From Chloracidobacterium sp. (lineage in GTDB: Bacteria; Acidobacteriota; Blastocatellia; Chloracidobacteriales; Chloracidobacteriaceae), in the NCBI GenBank assembly GCA_025057975.1, contig JANWUV010000021.1, forward strand, positions 1 to 35,395: a DNA stretch of 35,395 bases, written 5' to 3'. The notes under the pieces were generated by a model. The model was not told the origin of the DNA. It was given only the letters and a program-made list of their open reading frames with translations, and made no database searches. Made by a program: the position numbers and the translations under genes. Each line of letters opens with the position of its first letter. Position 1 is the stretch's first letter. Of the stretch, positions 1 through 8,314 are shown in pieces.

Positions 1-371
1 CGCCCGGCCGGGTTAGGTTGGGGTCGCGTGGTGGTGCGGAAAAGATACGGATGTGTTGTGGTTTTGTACAGTCGGGGCGTCGGGGACGGTGATGGGGAAG
101 CCGGAACACAGCCTGCGCGCCAAGTCACGAATGGCGCGGAACGCCGACCGGCAGACTGGAGCAGTTTCCGCGTAGGTGGAGTGATACCCACTGTGAACGG
201 TTTGGCGTGCGGCGGCGTTCCGCGCTAGACAAGTTCCAAGCCTGCCTTGTTCTGAAGAACCACCACGCCTTGCGGCGTGGCGCAGGACGTTGAGCCGCCA
301 CGCAGGAAAACGGCGTTGAGCCGCCGCATGCCAATGACGGGCTGACCCGCTACATTTCCCCGTAAGGTGCG
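1..371. other. Left-edge non-coding region with repeat-like hairpins
   Basis: There is no convincing gene here. A frame is open on the plus strand from base 1 to 228, but its translation is Gly/Arg/Val-rich, low in complexity and like no family I know. The minus-strand frame at 125-334 is no better. The right half carries a perfect 7-bp hairpin (CCACGCC, loop TTGC, GGCGTGG, 263-280). It is followed by two imperfect copies of a unit beginning CGCAGGA (281 and 301) and ending CGTTGAGCCGCC (288-299 and 314-325). This resembles intergenic REP-type repeats. The plus-strand frame could be the tail of a gene entering from the left, but I think that unlikely. Confidence 0.45.
196..217 (+). repeat. 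22-bp dispersed repeat, copy 1
   Basis: The 22 bases from AACGGTTTGG to GCGGCGGCG recur exactly at 32969-32990. Just after the shared core each copy forms a small GC hairpin; here it is GCGG-CGTT-CCGC. Both copies lie outside genes. A 22-bp exact match within 35 kb is not expected by chance. It looks like a member of a dispersed intergenic repeat family, of unknown function. Confidence 0.6.
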
Positions 372-1652
372 CTAGGTGGCAGCCGGCAACTCGATGCGGA
401 ACTCGTGGGGTAAGACCGTCACTTTCGGCTCACAGCGGGCAAAACGCAGCGTCTCTCGGCGGATCATCGGCAGACCGCCGGCGTAGGTCGTCACACCGTA
501 GGCAGGGTTCTTGAAGAAGCTCTTGATGCCGGGGTTGTTGGGATGGCTCACGCCATAGTCAACCGCGCCGCGCCAGATGTTCTTGCCGACGGCCGGGTTG
601 ATAATCTCCATCCGTCGGTCGTACAGCAGAATGCGCACGCCTTCCTGCCGAACGCCATAATCACGGTGTACGAGCGCGTTCGTGACAGCTTCCATCACGG
701 CCGGCCGTGAGTACCAAGCGCGCGCGTCAGGGTCTCGTACACGGTCACGCCGCGCCGGCGGTGCGTCCTGCAAATCAGCATAGCGTGTCAAAAAACCCTC
801 AATCCGCCAGTAAAGACTCGCCAGATTGCCAGTGAACGTTGCCTGCTCGACGACGGGCGCAGAGGCGTCGTGGCCGGCGAAACGGATCAGGGTAACGTGA
901 CTGCGCGGAAACGACCGCTCCATGGCGCGGCTTTGTCCAAACAACACCAGGCCGGCGACGGTCGGTGCGTAATCGTCCGCCGTCATCACGGCAAGCCGCA
1001 TGTCGGCCAACACAACGGCGGTTGGAAATCCTTTCGGCAGCTTTGACTCATCCGGCACGATGGCGCGGAGGTAGCTCCACACGCCGGCGTCGTCAATGTC
1101 GTCAAAAGGTACGTCGTGCAACGGCACCTGCTCGTAGCGGGCGGCATTGTAGCGGTGAAACAGTTCCGCCACTTCTTGGCTGTCCGCTTCGCGCTTCGTT
1201 GAACCTACGCGGATGTAGTAACGGCCGTCGCGCGTGGCGTGGGGCGCGCGGCGGTCGTCCACTTCAAGCACGAGCACCCGCTTGCCGCTGTCGAAGGCGA
1301 CTTTGTTGATGTAGGGATGTACTGGGGGTGACATCGCGGTGGCGCACAGTTCGCGCAGCTCTACTTCAACCCGCTCAGCGTCGTCCAGACCTTCAACACG
1401 GCAAGTGTCACTAACCCCAAACAAAATGGCACCGCCGCCGCTGTTGGCCATCGCCAGAATCTCCGCTGCGATGCGTTCTGGGTTGCTGTACCGCACCTTG
1501 AACTCTACTTCGCTGTCTTCCCCACCGCGCACCAAATCCAGAATCTCACGGCGGTCGAGCGTCCGCCCATCATCGTGCATCGTCATGTAGGCATGCAGCG
1601 AACGCTCCGTTTCGGGCGGCCATCCACGGCGGCGAATCTTTTTGCGGCTCAT
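372..1652 (-). CDS. AlbA_2 / Schlafen-like ATP-binding putative transcriptional regulator
   Basis: Predicted protein of 426 residues. The N-terminal part has the AlbA_2 (divergent AAA-4) pattern: a DSEVEFKV segment, then AAEILAMANSGGGAILFGVSD, a nucleic-acid or nucleotide-binding fold found in COG2865 regulators. The C-terminal part has AVTNALVHRDY followed by a strand-rich segment with MEIINP, the GHKL-like C-terminal region of the same family. I chose the start at 1652 (MSRKKIRR) because AGGGAG lies 7-8 bases upstream; the open frame runs on to 1751, but that stretch is unlike the family. The gene stands alone, divergent from rpiB. Members are annotated as transcriptional regulators or ATP-binding proteins, and the true ligand or target is usually unknown. 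Family assignment is fairly secure; function is inference. Confidence 0.82.
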   Translation of the reverse strand: MSRKKIRRRGWPPETERSLHAYMTMHDDGRTLDRREILDLVRGGEDSEVEFKVRYSNPERIAAEILAMANSGGGAILFGVSDTCRVEGLDDAERVEVELRELCATAMSPPVHPYINKVAFDSGKRVLVLEVDDRRAPHATRDGRYYIRVGSTKREADSQEVAELFHRYNAARYEQVPLHDVPFDDIDDAGVWSYLRAIVPDESKLPKGFPTAVVLADMRLAVMTADDYAPTVAGLVLFGQSRAMERSFPRSHVTLIRFAGHDASAPVVEQATFTGNLASLYWRIEGFLTRYADLQDAPPARRDRVRDPDARAWYSRPAVMEAVTNALVHRDYGVRQEGVRILLYDRRMEIINPAVGKNIWRGAVDYGVSHPNNPGIKSFFKNPAYGVTTYAGGLPMIRRETLRFARCEPKVTVLPHEFRIELPAAT

Positions 1653-1763
1653 GACAGGACTCCCTGCGACGGACGCAACTGAACTTTGTTTGGATCGGCG
1701 GCATGCGCGCCTTCTATGGAAGGCTACACAGTAGGGCATACCGGCGCGCAAGGCAAAATAGTT

Positions 1764-1791
1764 CCCGCCAGAAAAGCGGGCGTGCTACACT
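1764..1791 (+). promoter_or_regulatory. Possible rpiB promoter/operator in divergent spacer
   Basis: The 211-bp spacer between the divergent regulator and rpiB contains an inverted repeat, CCCGC-N7-GCGGG (1764-1780). It is followed at once by TGCTACACT (1783-1791), which fits an extended -10 element reading toward rpiB. The matching -35 (TTCCCG) is poor. A short inverted repeat over the spacer of a promoter next to a regulator gene could be an operator. This is weak evidence from pattern alone. Confidence 0.25.
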
Positions 1792-1863
1792 GCCAGCTGT
1801 ACGCCAACGTACACACAACGTCTGCCCTGCCGCAGCGGGCGGTCACACCGGAGTTGTTCTGCT

Positions 1864-2316
1864 ATGAAAGTCGCTCTTGGCAGTGATCATGCCGGTTACG
1901 CCGGCAAGGAAGCCGCCAAACAGGTGCTGGAGCGGTTGGGCATCGCTTACGAGGATTTTGGAACCCGGAGCGCAACGGAGTCGGTGGATTATCCCGATTA
2001 TGCTCAGGCGGTCGGCGAGGCCGTCGCCAAGGGGCAGGCCGACTGCGGCCTTCTGTTCTGCGGAACAGGCATTGGCGTCGGCATCGCCGCCAACAAAATC
2101 CCCGGCATCCGTGCAGCGGTGGTTCACGATGTTGAGACGGCCCGGCTTGCCCGCGAACACAACGACGCCAACGTAATGGCGATGGGCGTCCGCAACACCG
2201 ACCCGAAAATCCTCCCCGCCGTCATCGAGACATTTCTGACGACGGCCTTTGCAGGCGGCCGTCATGCGCGGCGCATTGAAAAAATTACGGCGCTTGAAAC
2301 GGCTGCGCGTTCTTGA
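1864..2316 (+). CDS. rpiB: Ribose-5-phosphate isomerase B
   Basis: 150 residues, the usual length for RpiB/LacAB-family isomerases. The enzyme interconverts ribose 5-phosphate and ribulose 5-phosphate in the cytosolic pentose phosphate pathway. Visible family marks are the N-terminal GSDHAGY with the substrate-binding Asp-His, the CGTGIG loop carrying the catalytic Cys near residue 66, the NKIPGIRAA segment, and [12 protein letters not shown] near residues 99-110. ATG at 1864 is preceded by GGAG at 1850-1853. glyA follows 32 bases after the stop, so the two are probably co-transcribed; this rpiB-glyA order occurs in many bacteria. Identification is secure. Confidence 0.96.
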   Translation: MKVALGSDHAGYAGKEAAKQVLERLGIAYEDFGTRSATESVDYPDYAQAVGEAVAKGQADCGLLFCGTGIGVGIAANKIPGIRAAVVHDVETARLAREHNDANVMAMGVRNTDPKILPAVIETFLTTAFAGGRHARRIEKITALETAARS

Positions 2317-2348
2317 GCCCCCCAATCCCGATCTCTGAAAGACACGCC

Positions 2349-3608
2349 ATGTCCTTGAGCCTGAATCGTTCGTTGTTGGAAACCGATCCTGAGATTGCGC
2401 GCGCCATCGCAGACGAAACCAAACGTCTGGCGGACGGCCTCGAAATGATTGCTTCTGAAAACTACGCCAGCCGCGCCGTGATGGAAGCCGTCGGCTCGGT
2501 GATGACGAACAAGTACGCCGAAGGGTATCCGGGACGGCGCTACTACGGCGGCTGCGAATTTGTGGATGTCGCCGAGCGGCTGGCGATTGAGCGGGCTAAA
2601 CGGCTTTTCGGCGCAGAGCATGTCAATGTCCAGCCGCATTCAGGCGCGCAGGCCAACATGGCGGTGTTTTTAGCCGTCCTCAAACCCGGCGACACGATTC
2701 TGGGGATGGATTTGGCGCACGGCGGACACCTGACCCATGGCCACCCGCTGAACATATCCGGTCTGTATTTCAACGTCGTCACCTACGGCGTCAACCGCGA
2801 AACCGAGCGGCTCGACTACGAGGAACTGGCGCAGCTGGCCGAAAAGCACCGCCCAAAACTGATTATCTGCGGCGCCAGCGCCTATCCGCGCCAGATTGAC
2901 TTTGCCAAAATCGCTGATATTGGTCGCGCCGTCGGCGCGCGTGTCTTGGCGGATATGGCCCACATTGCCGGCCTCGTGGCGGCCGGCGAGCATCCCTCAC
3001 CCGTCGGTTGCGTAGATTTTGTGACCACGACGACGCACAAGACGCTGCGCGGGCCGCGCGGGGGCATGGTGATGTGCCGCGCCGAAGACGCTAAGCTCAT
3101 TGACCGCGCGGTGTTTCCAGGTGTGCAGGGCGGGCCGTTGATGCATGCCATTGCGGCTAAGGCAGTTTGCCTCCAAGAGGCGCTGGAGCCTAGCTTTGTC
3201 GAGTACCAGCGACAGGTGCGGAGAAACGCCGTCGCGCTTGGTGAAACGCTGGCTGCGGCCGGTTTCCGGCTTGTCACCGGCGGGACGGACAATCACCTTC
3301 TCCTTGTGGATGTCTTCTCGAAAGGCATCACCGGCAAGGCGGCGGAACAGGCGCTGGAGCGAGCCGGCATCACGGTCAACAAAAACACTATTCCCTTTGA
3401 TACGAATCCGCCGCTGGTTGGAAGCGGGATTCGGCTGGGGACGCCGGCGCTGACTACGCGCGGCATGCGTGAACAGGACATGCGCTACGTCGGCGAACTG
3501 ATCGTTGAAGTCTTGTCCGATATTGACAATACGAGTAAACAGGAAGCCGTCCGGCGAAAGGTGCGGGAACTAACCCGCGATTTTCCACTCTACGCCTCAC
3601 ACGGCTAG
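2349..3608 (+). CDS. glyA: Serine hydroxymethyltransferase
   Basis: 419 residues from the ATG at 2349, the normal length for GlyA. The PLP enzyme converts serine and tetrahydrofolate to glycine and 5,10-methylene-THF, the main one-carbon source. Diagnostic segments are [11 protein letters not shown] and [17 protein letters not shown] near the N-terminus, [24 protein letters not shown], the PLP-lysine motif [14 protein letters not shown], and the C-terminal [15 protein letters not shown]. The frame also opens 12 codons earlier at a TTG overlapping the rpiB stop, but that extension is not part of the family. Directly downstream of rpiB. Identification is secure. Confidence 0.97.
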   Translation: MSLSLNRSLLETDPEIARAIADETKRLADGLEMIASENYASRAVMEAVGSVMTNKYAEGYPGRRYYGGCEFVDVAERLAIERAKRLFGAEHVNVQPHSGAQANMAVFLAVLKPGDTILGMDLAHGGHLTHGHPLNISGLYFNVVTYGVNRETERLDYEELAQLAEKHRPKLIICGASAYPRQIDFAKIADIGRAVGARVLADMAHIAGLVAAGEHPSPVGCVDFVTTTTHKTLRGPRGGMVMCRAEDAKLIDRAVFPGVQGGPLMHAIAAKAVCLQEALEPSFVEYQRQVRRNAVALGETLAAAGFRLVTGGTDNHLLLVDVFSKGITGKAAEQALERAGITVNKNTIPFDTNPPLVGSGIRLGTPALTTRGMREQDMRYVGELIVEVLSDIDNTSKQEAVRRKVRELTRDFPLYASHG

Positions 3609-3717
3609 CGGTTTTTTCAGACAATGACGGCGGCGTGTTTTTCATCCGTCGGGGACTAGTCGGCCGCCGCGCGGCTTGACCGAGCGGCGGCTGATGCAGC
3701 CGCGACGTACGCCGCAA

Positions 3718-5586
3718 ATGTTTCGCAGTGGCATGACCCTTGCAGAAAAGCTGTCTAGTTTGTCGACCGGCCCTGGCTGCTACCTGCACAAGGACGCGCA
3801 TGGCACGGTCATTTATGTCGGCAAGGCGAAGAACCTTCGTGCGCGCGTCCGCAGCTACTTTCATCCCGGCCGCCGGCAGGACCCCAAAACACGGGAACTC
3901 GTTGCCCGTATCCACGACATTGAGTGCATCGTCACGGATACCGAAGTCGAGGCGTTAGTTCTCGAAAGCAACCTCATCAAGCAGTACAAACCGCGCTACA
4001 ACGTCCTCCTCAAGGACGACAAGCAGTATCCGCACCTGAAGCTGACGCTCAACGAACCGTTTCCGCGCGTCATTAAGACGCGGCGCGTTCTCAACGACGG
4101 CGCGCTTTATCACGGCCCGTACCTGCCGGCCTCGCTGGCGCACCAAACGCTCAAGCTGGTCAATCAGATGTTCCAACTGCGGACGTGCGACATCGAGATT
4201 GACGGCAAACGGGAGCGGCCGTGCTTGGAGTACCACATCAAGCGCTGCTTAGGGCCATGCGTCCGTGAGCTGTGCAGTGAGGCGGAATACGCCGAAGCCG
4301 TTCGTGACGTACGGCTTTTCTTCGAGGGTAAGAACAAGGAACTTCTGGCCGAGCTTGAGGCGCGTATGCTGCGCGCCTCGGACGAACTGCGTTTTGAGCA
4401 GGCCGCCCGCTACCGCGACCAACTGCGACTCGTTGAGCGGTTGAGCGAAACCCAGAAGATGATGCTCAAGGATGCCGCCGACGTGGATATTTTCGGTTAC
4501 CACCGGGAGGGCGCACGGCTGGCGCTGCAACTTTTCACGATGCGCGAGGGACGCATCATCGGACGGCGTGAGTTTTTTTGGGAAGACCTCCCGGACGATG
4601 AAACCTTTGACGCGCCAAGCTTTCTCGGAGAGGCGCTGACGCAGTACTACGCCCTGGGCAACTACGTGCCACACGAGGTGCATGCGCCGCATGACTTCGC
4701 CGACCGCGACGTACTGGAGGCGTTTTTATCAGAGCGGCGCGGTAGCAGGGTGCGTATCCTGACGCCGCAGCGTGGGCAAAAGCGTGAACTCATTGAGCTG
4801 GTTGAACGCAACGCGCGTGTCGCCTTTGATCAACGGTTTCGGACGCTCAAGCCAGACATGGCGCATATCTTGGAGGAGCTGGCCGACGTGCTGGAGTTGC
4901 CGCGTTTCCCGGCGCGTATTGAGTGCTTTGATATTTCGCATCTTCAAGGGGCGGAAGCCGTGGCGTCGCTGGTGGTGTTTGAAAACGGACGACCGGCAAA
5001 GGAAGCGTACCGGAAGTTTCGCATCAAGACGGCGACCGGCGGCGATGATTTTGCCTCCATGCGCGAAGTCATTGGACGACGCTACGCGCGGCTGCTGCGG
5101 GAAGCAAAACCATTGCCGGACCTGGTGCTTGTGGACGGTGGCAAGGGTCAACTTAGCGCCGCCGCAGAGGCCCTCCGTGCGCTTGACTTGGAGGCGTTAC
5201 CCCTTGCCGCCATCGCCAAGCGTGAGGAAGTGATTTTCGTCAAAGGGCGGGAAAACGACCCAATTCGCTTGGAGCGGCGCTCGCCGGTCTTGCATCTGGT
5301 GCAGATGCTGCGGGACGAAGCGCACCGCTTCGCCGTGGCGTTTCACCGACAACGCCGCGCACAGCGGGACTTTGATTCCGAACTGCTGGCAATTCCGGGG
5401 ATCGGGCCGAAGCTCAAGAACCGCCTTTTGCGCAACCTAGGCAGCCTCGACAACATCCGGCGGGCGAGCGTCGCCGAACTCACACCGTTTGTCGGTGAAA
5501 CTCGCGCCCGCGCCATCCGACAACATTTCCACCCGGAGGAAGCGTGTGAGCGCCCTGACGGTCACACGCAAACCCAGCCCCACTGA
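3718..5586 (+). CDS. uvrC: UvrABC system protein C (excinuclease subunit)
   Basis: About 622 residues. UvrC makes both incisions around a bulky DNA lesion in nucleotide excision repair, after loading by UvrA/UvrB. The N-terminal GIY-YIG nuclease is clear (PGCYLHKD then VIYVGKAKNLRARVRSYF), followed by the DDKQYPHLK and YHGPY segments and the Cys-containing CLEYHIKRCLGPC. After these come a UVR (UvrB-binding) helical pair, the RNase H-like C-terminal nuclease (IECFDISHLQG, LVLVDGGKGQL), and a terminal helix-hairpin-helix pair (IPGIGPKLKNRLL). The start is uncertain: ATG at 3694, 3718 or 3733 and TTG at 3676 are in frame and none has a strong ribosome-binding site. I took 3718 because it gives the usual distance to the GIY motif. 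It starts about 110 bases after glyA. Confidence 0.96.
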   Translation: MFRSGMTLAEKLSSLSTGPGCYLHKDAHGTVIYVGKAKNLRARVRSYFHPGRRQDPKTRELVARIHDIECIVTDTEVEALVLESNLIKQYKPRYNVLLKDDKQYPHLKLTLNEPFPRVIKTRRVLNDGALYHGPYLPASLAHQTLKLVNQMFQLRTCDIEIDGKRERPCLEYHIKRCLGPCVRELCSEAEYAEAVRDVRLFFEGKNKELLAELEARMLRASDELRFEQAARYRDQLRLVERLSETQKMMLKDAADVDIFGYHREGARLALQLFTMREGRIIGRREFFWEDLPDDETFDAPSFLGEALTQYYALGNYVPHEVHAPHDFADRDVLEAFLSERRGSRVRILTPQRGQKRELIELVERNARVAFDQRFRTLKPDMAHILEELADVLELPRFPARIECFDISHLQGAEAVASLVVFENGRPAKEAYRKFRIKTATGGDDFASMREVIGRRYARLLREAKPLPDLVLVDGGKGQLSAAAEALRALDLEALPLAAIAKREEVIFVKGRENDPIRLERRSPVLHLVQMLRDEAHRFAVAFHRQRRAQRDFDSELLAIPGIGPKLKNRLLRNLGSLDNIRRASVAELTPFVGETRARAIRQHFHPEEACERPDGHTQTQPH

Positions 5587-5588
5587 AA

Positions 5589-5627
5589 TTCAGAACGGGG
5601 AAGCGACGTTTTTGCTTCCCCGCTGAA
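5589..5627. terminator. Bidirectional hairpin between convergent uvrC and pilin gene
   Basis: A perfect 9-bp stem (CGGGGAAGC, 5596-5604, with GCTTCCCCG, 5614-5622) closes a short T-rich loop. It is extended by TTCAG (5589-5593) pairing with CTGAA (5623-5627) across an AA bulge. It sits within the 64-bp gap between the stops of two convergent genes, which is the expected place for a shared terminator. There is no long T-run on the plus side and only a short T-rich tail on the minus side, so its efficiency is unclear. Confidence 0.75.
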
Positions 5628-5650
5628 TCCCGACTAACAATCGGCGAATC

Positions 5651-6148
5651 TTAGTTGCCCAGCGGCGAGGACTGAGAGTCAGCCAACTGGTTCGAAGCGT
5701 CCGACGCACGGATCACGCCTGTTTCGTTGATGAAGAACGAACGGTTGCCCGTACGCGCAATACCCGTTGACTGGGACGGTTGGTTGCGCACCGAGTACAA
5801 CGCAGCGGAGGTGGAGGACTTCGGCGTTGCACTGTACCCCGTTAGTGAAAACCCACTCTTCGGGGTCTGGGTGGCGTTTACGACGGTGTCATCAAGCATA
5901 CCGACTTCGTTCGTACCCGAGCCACCCAACAGGGCAAGGGATGAGGCGAAGTTGCCGCGACCAATCCCAGATTCATACGTCGCATTGGCTGAGTGAATGT
6001 TGCGGAGGGTCTGCTGGGCAGAAGCGTCATTTGCGCTGCGACGGGCGGCAAGCAGGTTCGGAACCGCAATCGCCGCGATGATGCCGATAATGGCGACGAC
6101 GATGAGCAGTTCGATCAGCGAAAAACCTTTTTGCTTCTTGAGGTTCAT
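5651..6148 (-). CDS. Type IV pilin / pseudopilin-like prepilin
   Basis: 165 residues with a textbook class III signal: a short basic leader (MNLKKQKG), cleavage after Gly8, mature Phe1 and Glu5 (Glu13 of the precursor), then the hydrophobic helix LIELLIVVAIIGIIAAIAVP. PilD would cleave and N-methylate it; the product assembles into type IV pili or a type II secretion pseudopilus. There is no cysteine, so the usual C-terminal disulfide loop of PilA is absent. The end (SFFINETGVIRASD) matches small pilins of delta-proteobacterial and acidobacterial type. AAGGAG at 6158-6163 lies 9 bases from the ATG. No other pilus gene is present. A sigma-54 promoter upstream supports a major-pilin role, but pilin versus pseudopilin cannot be settled here. 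Confidence 0.92.
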   Translation of the reverse strand: MNLKKQKGFSLIELLIVVAIIGIIAAIAVPNLLAARRSANDASAQQTLRNIHSANATYESGIGRGNFASSLALLGGSGTNEVGMLDDTVVNATQTPKSGFSLTGYSATPKSSTSAALYSVRNQPSQSTGIARTGNRSFFINETGVIRASDASNQLADSQSSPLGN

Positions 6149-6179
6149 AGCGTTAGTCTCCTTGGCGGTGAAGTGGCTT

Positions 6180-6236
6180 CTTAGCCGGAAAAATGATGAC
6201 CTTGTGTTGCAAGGCGCAAAAGACCTTGTGGCTAAG
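6180..6236 (-). other. Foldable 5' leader of the pilin transcript
   Basis: Inside the predicted leader, CTTAGCC (6180-6186) and GGCTAAG (6230-6236) are perfect 7-bp inverted arms. Between them lies a 5-bp hairpin (CCTTG 6200-6204, CAAGG 6210-6214). A direct repeat, GACCTTGTG, occurs at 6198-6206 and 6222-6230, so either copy could pair with the CAAGG segment. The fold ends about 17 bases upstream of the ribosome-binding site. It could stabilise the abundant pilin mRNA or control its translation; that role is inference. Confidence 0.4.
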
Positions 6237-6284
6237 CGCCGTTAGGTACGGAACTTGAAGCACACAGGTCTGCCCATGAAGGGA

Positions 6285-6299
6285 GCAAACCTTGTGCCA
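6285..6299 (-). promoter_or_regulatory. Sigma-54 (RpoN) promoter of the pilin gene
   Basis: On the minus strand the sequence reads TGGCACAAGGTTTGCT. It matches the -24/-12 consensus TGGCAC-N5-TTGC at every conserved base with the exact required spacing. It points at the pilin gene. Transcription would start near 6273, giving a leader of about 125 bases. Sigma-54 control by PilR-type activators is established for pilA in Pseudomonas, Myxococcus and Geobacter. Confidence 0.88.
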
Positions 6300-6457
6300 A
6301 ATCCAACCGCCTCCTACAAAACAGCCATTTTAGAGCACGCTTTACACGCCTGACACACCAACCATCTGGTTCTTTACACAGCCGCCACACAAAACTTTCA
6401 GCCGTGCATTATGCCTGCCGCCTCAGAACTGCGTCGCGTCTACCGCCGCTTCCAAAG

Positions 6458-6472
6458 TGACATTTTATGTCA
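6458..6472. promoter_or_regulatory. Palindromic candidate enhancer-binding site
   Basis: TGACAT-TTT-ATGTCA is a perfect inverted repeat, about 160 bp upstream of the -24 element of the pilin promoter and 62 bp upstream of the cysQ-like ATG. Related TGTC-bearing sequences lie nearby: TGTCACTATGACC at 6490-6502 and the minus-strand GTGTC near 6354. PilR of Pseudomonas recognises TGTC-containing sites at such distances. The palindrome could equally be an operator for the divergent cysQ-like gene. Confidence 0.45.
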
Positions 6473-6533
6473 ACTGACCGATGCAGATTCTGTCACTATG
6501 ACCTCAGGCATACTGTACAAATCTTAATTTCTT

Positions 6534-7355
6534 ATGGATTCATTCAGCGCCGAAACCGAATTGGTGCGCCGCCTTGTCTGCGAGGCCGGACAACGCATCC
6601 TTGCTGACCGGCGGCAGGGTCTGCGCGTCAGCTACAAGGCAGACGGCGAGCCGGTAACGGAGACTGATCGCGCCGTCAACGCCTTTCTCGTCGCCGAACT
6701 ACGCCGTCATTTTCCAAACGACCTTGTGGTTTCCGAAGAGAACGAAGACGATGACCCAGCGCGCCGGGCGACGGCACAGCGAGTGTGGTTCGTTGATCCG
6801 ATTGATGGTACTAAGGAATTCTTGGCCGGAAATGATGAGTTTTCGGTCATGGTGGGCCTGTGCGTGGATGGAACGCCGACGTTGGGGGTTGTGTACCAAC
6901 CGACCACTAAGAAGACCTGGTACGCGACGCCGCAGGGCGCTTGGCTGGAGGCGCTGGGAGAGCGCCGGCGGCTCACGGTCTCCAGTGTCGCTCACATTCC
7001 CGCTATGACGCTCGCCGTCAGTCGGTCGCACCGTAACCGTCGCTTGCAAACCGCCATTGAGCGACTAGGGATCCAAAACACGATAGTCTCTGGGAGCGGC
7101 GGCCTCAAAATCGGTCTCCTCGTTGAGCAGCGCGCCGACCTGTTCATCAGCACCTCACGACGCGCCAAGCTGTGGGACACCGCCGGGCCGGAAGCCATCC
7201 TTCGCGCCGCCGGCGGCGTTATGACCGACTTTCACGGCCGACCGCTCGACTATCGTCGTCCAGAGTTGCATCACTGCGCCGGGCTGATCGCCAGCAACGG
7301 CGTTCGACATGCCGCGATTGTCGCACAACTCCACGATGTGTTTCCCCCAGGTTAG
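6534..7355 (+). CDS. Inositol-monophosphatase family phosphatase, CysQ-like
   Basis: 273 residues. The metal-binding signature of the FIG superfamily is intact: SEEN (Glu68/Glu69), DPIDGT at 88-93, and the C-terminal WDTAGPEAILRAAGG. The KEF residues after DPIDGT are typical of CysQ/3'(2'),5'-bisphosphate nucleotidases, which recycle the PAP formed in sulfate assimilation, but they also occur in inositol or histidinol phosphatases. I therefore assign family and probable type only. It is first in a plus-strand run and ends 9 bases before kdsA, so the two are likely co-transcribed. No strong ribosome-binding site precedes the ATG. Confidence 0.88.
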   Translation: MDSFSAETELVRRLVCEAGQRILADRRQGLRVSYKADGEPVTETDRAVNAFLVAELRRHFPNDLVVSEENEDDDPARRATAQRVWFVDPIDGTKEFLAGNDEFSVMVGLCVDGTPTLGVVYQPTTKKTWYATPQGAWLEALGERRRLTVSSVAHIPAMTLAVSRSHRNRRLQTAIERLGIQNTIVSGSGGLKIGLLVEQRADLFISTSRRAKLWDTAGPEAILRAAGGVMTDFHGRPLDYRRPELHHCAGLIASNGVRHAAIVAQLHDVFPPG

Positions 7356-7364
7356 TCAGGCGCT

Positions 7365-8183
7365 ATGTCCGCAAAGCTCTTTTCTCCCGACCAACTGCAA
7401 CAAAGCTTCTTCCTGATTGCCGGCCCCTGCGTCATCGAAAGCGAGACCCACGCATTGCGCCTAGCCGAAGCAATTGCTGCGCTGACGCGGCGACTCGGCA
7501 TTCCTTACGTGTTCAAGGCGTCATATGACAAGGCCAACCGCACTTCGTATATGTCGTTTCGCGGACCCGGACTAGAGGAAGGGCTCCGCATTTTGCAACG
7601 GGTTCGTGAGGTACACGGCGTACCGGTGTTGACCGACATTCATGAAACTCATCAGGCGGCGCCGGTCGCTGAGGTGGTGGATGTCCTTCAAATTCCGGCT
7701 TTCCTCTGCCGGCAGACTGACTTGCTTCTTGCAGCCGCCGCCACCGGGCGCACCGTCAACGTCAAAAAGGGACAGTTTCTTGCGCCCTGGGACATGCGCC
7801 ATGTCGTTGAAAAACTTCGTGCGGCTCAAGCCGTCGACATCTGGTTGACGGAGCGTGGAGCGTCGTTCGGCTATAACAACTTGGTCGTGGACATGCGCAG
7901 TTTTCCCATCCTACGTGAGTTCGGTTGCCCGGTTGTGTTTGATGTAACCCATAGCCTTCAGCGCCCCGGTGGGCGCGGCGCGTCTTCCGACGGCGACGCC
8001 GCCTTCATTCCACCGCTGGCTCGCGCCGGCGTCGCCTGCGGCGTGGACGGTCTGTTTATGGAAGTTCATGACGACCCGCCGCGCGCCCTCAGCGATGGCC
8101 CAAACGCTCTGCCGCTTGACCAACTTCCCCACCTGCTCCGCCAACTGATGGCGATTGACCGCGCTCGGCGAGAAACGCTGTAA
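7365..8183 (+). CDS. kdsA: 3-deoxy-8-phosphooctulonate synthase (KDO-8-P synthase)
   Basis: 272 residues, normal for KdsA. It condenses phosphoenolpyruvate with arabinose 5-phosphate to KDO-8-phosphate, the first committed step to the LPS core sugar KDO. Family segments are AGPCVIES near residue 19, [23 protein letters not shown], the [16 protein letters not shown] strand, [14 protein letters not shown], and the C-terminal [17 protein letters not shown] metal/substrate region. It implies an outer membrane with LPS. The short gap to the upstream phosphatase suggests an operon; ribH follows after 131 bases. Identification is secure. Confidence 0.96.
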   Translation: MSAKLFSPDQLQQSFFLIAGPCVIESETHALRLAEAIAALTRRLGIPYVFKASYDKANRTSYMSFRGPGLEEGLRILQRVREVHGVPVLTDIHETHQAAPVAEVVDVLQIPAFLCRQTDLLLAAAATGRTVNVKKGQFLAPWDMRHVVEKLRAAQAVDIWLTERGASFGYNNLVVDMRSFPILREFGCPVVFDVTHSLQRPGGRGASSDGDAAFIPPLARAGVACGVDGLFMEVHDDPPRALSDGPNALPLDQLPHLLRQLMAIDRARRETL

Positions 8184-8314
8184 CAGCGAGAACGGTGACG
8201 ACGCGAAGGCGACGTTTGCGCCGTGCTGGCGGCCATGGTAAATCACGGCGCTTTCCGGCTTTTGACGAACGCCGGCCGCCGGCTGTCGGCGCGAATCAAG
8301 AAGGTTTGTAGGCT

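Noticed and set aside
28-228. Plus-strand frame at the left edge, open from base 1
   Set aside because: Its translation is low-complexity Gly/Arg/Val-rich with no family resemblance and no ribosome-binding site, and it runs through the dispersed 22-bp repeat.
372-1652. AlbA_2/Schlafen-like gene as part of an anti-phage system
   Set aside because: Such domains occur in some defence contexts, but the gene stands alone beside rpiB without a partner, so a plain regulator call is safer.
6198-6230. GACCTTGTG direct repeat as a possible CRISPR or iteron array
   Set aside because: Only two 9-bp copies, no regular spacers and no cas or rep gene. It is better explained as part of the pilin leader fold.
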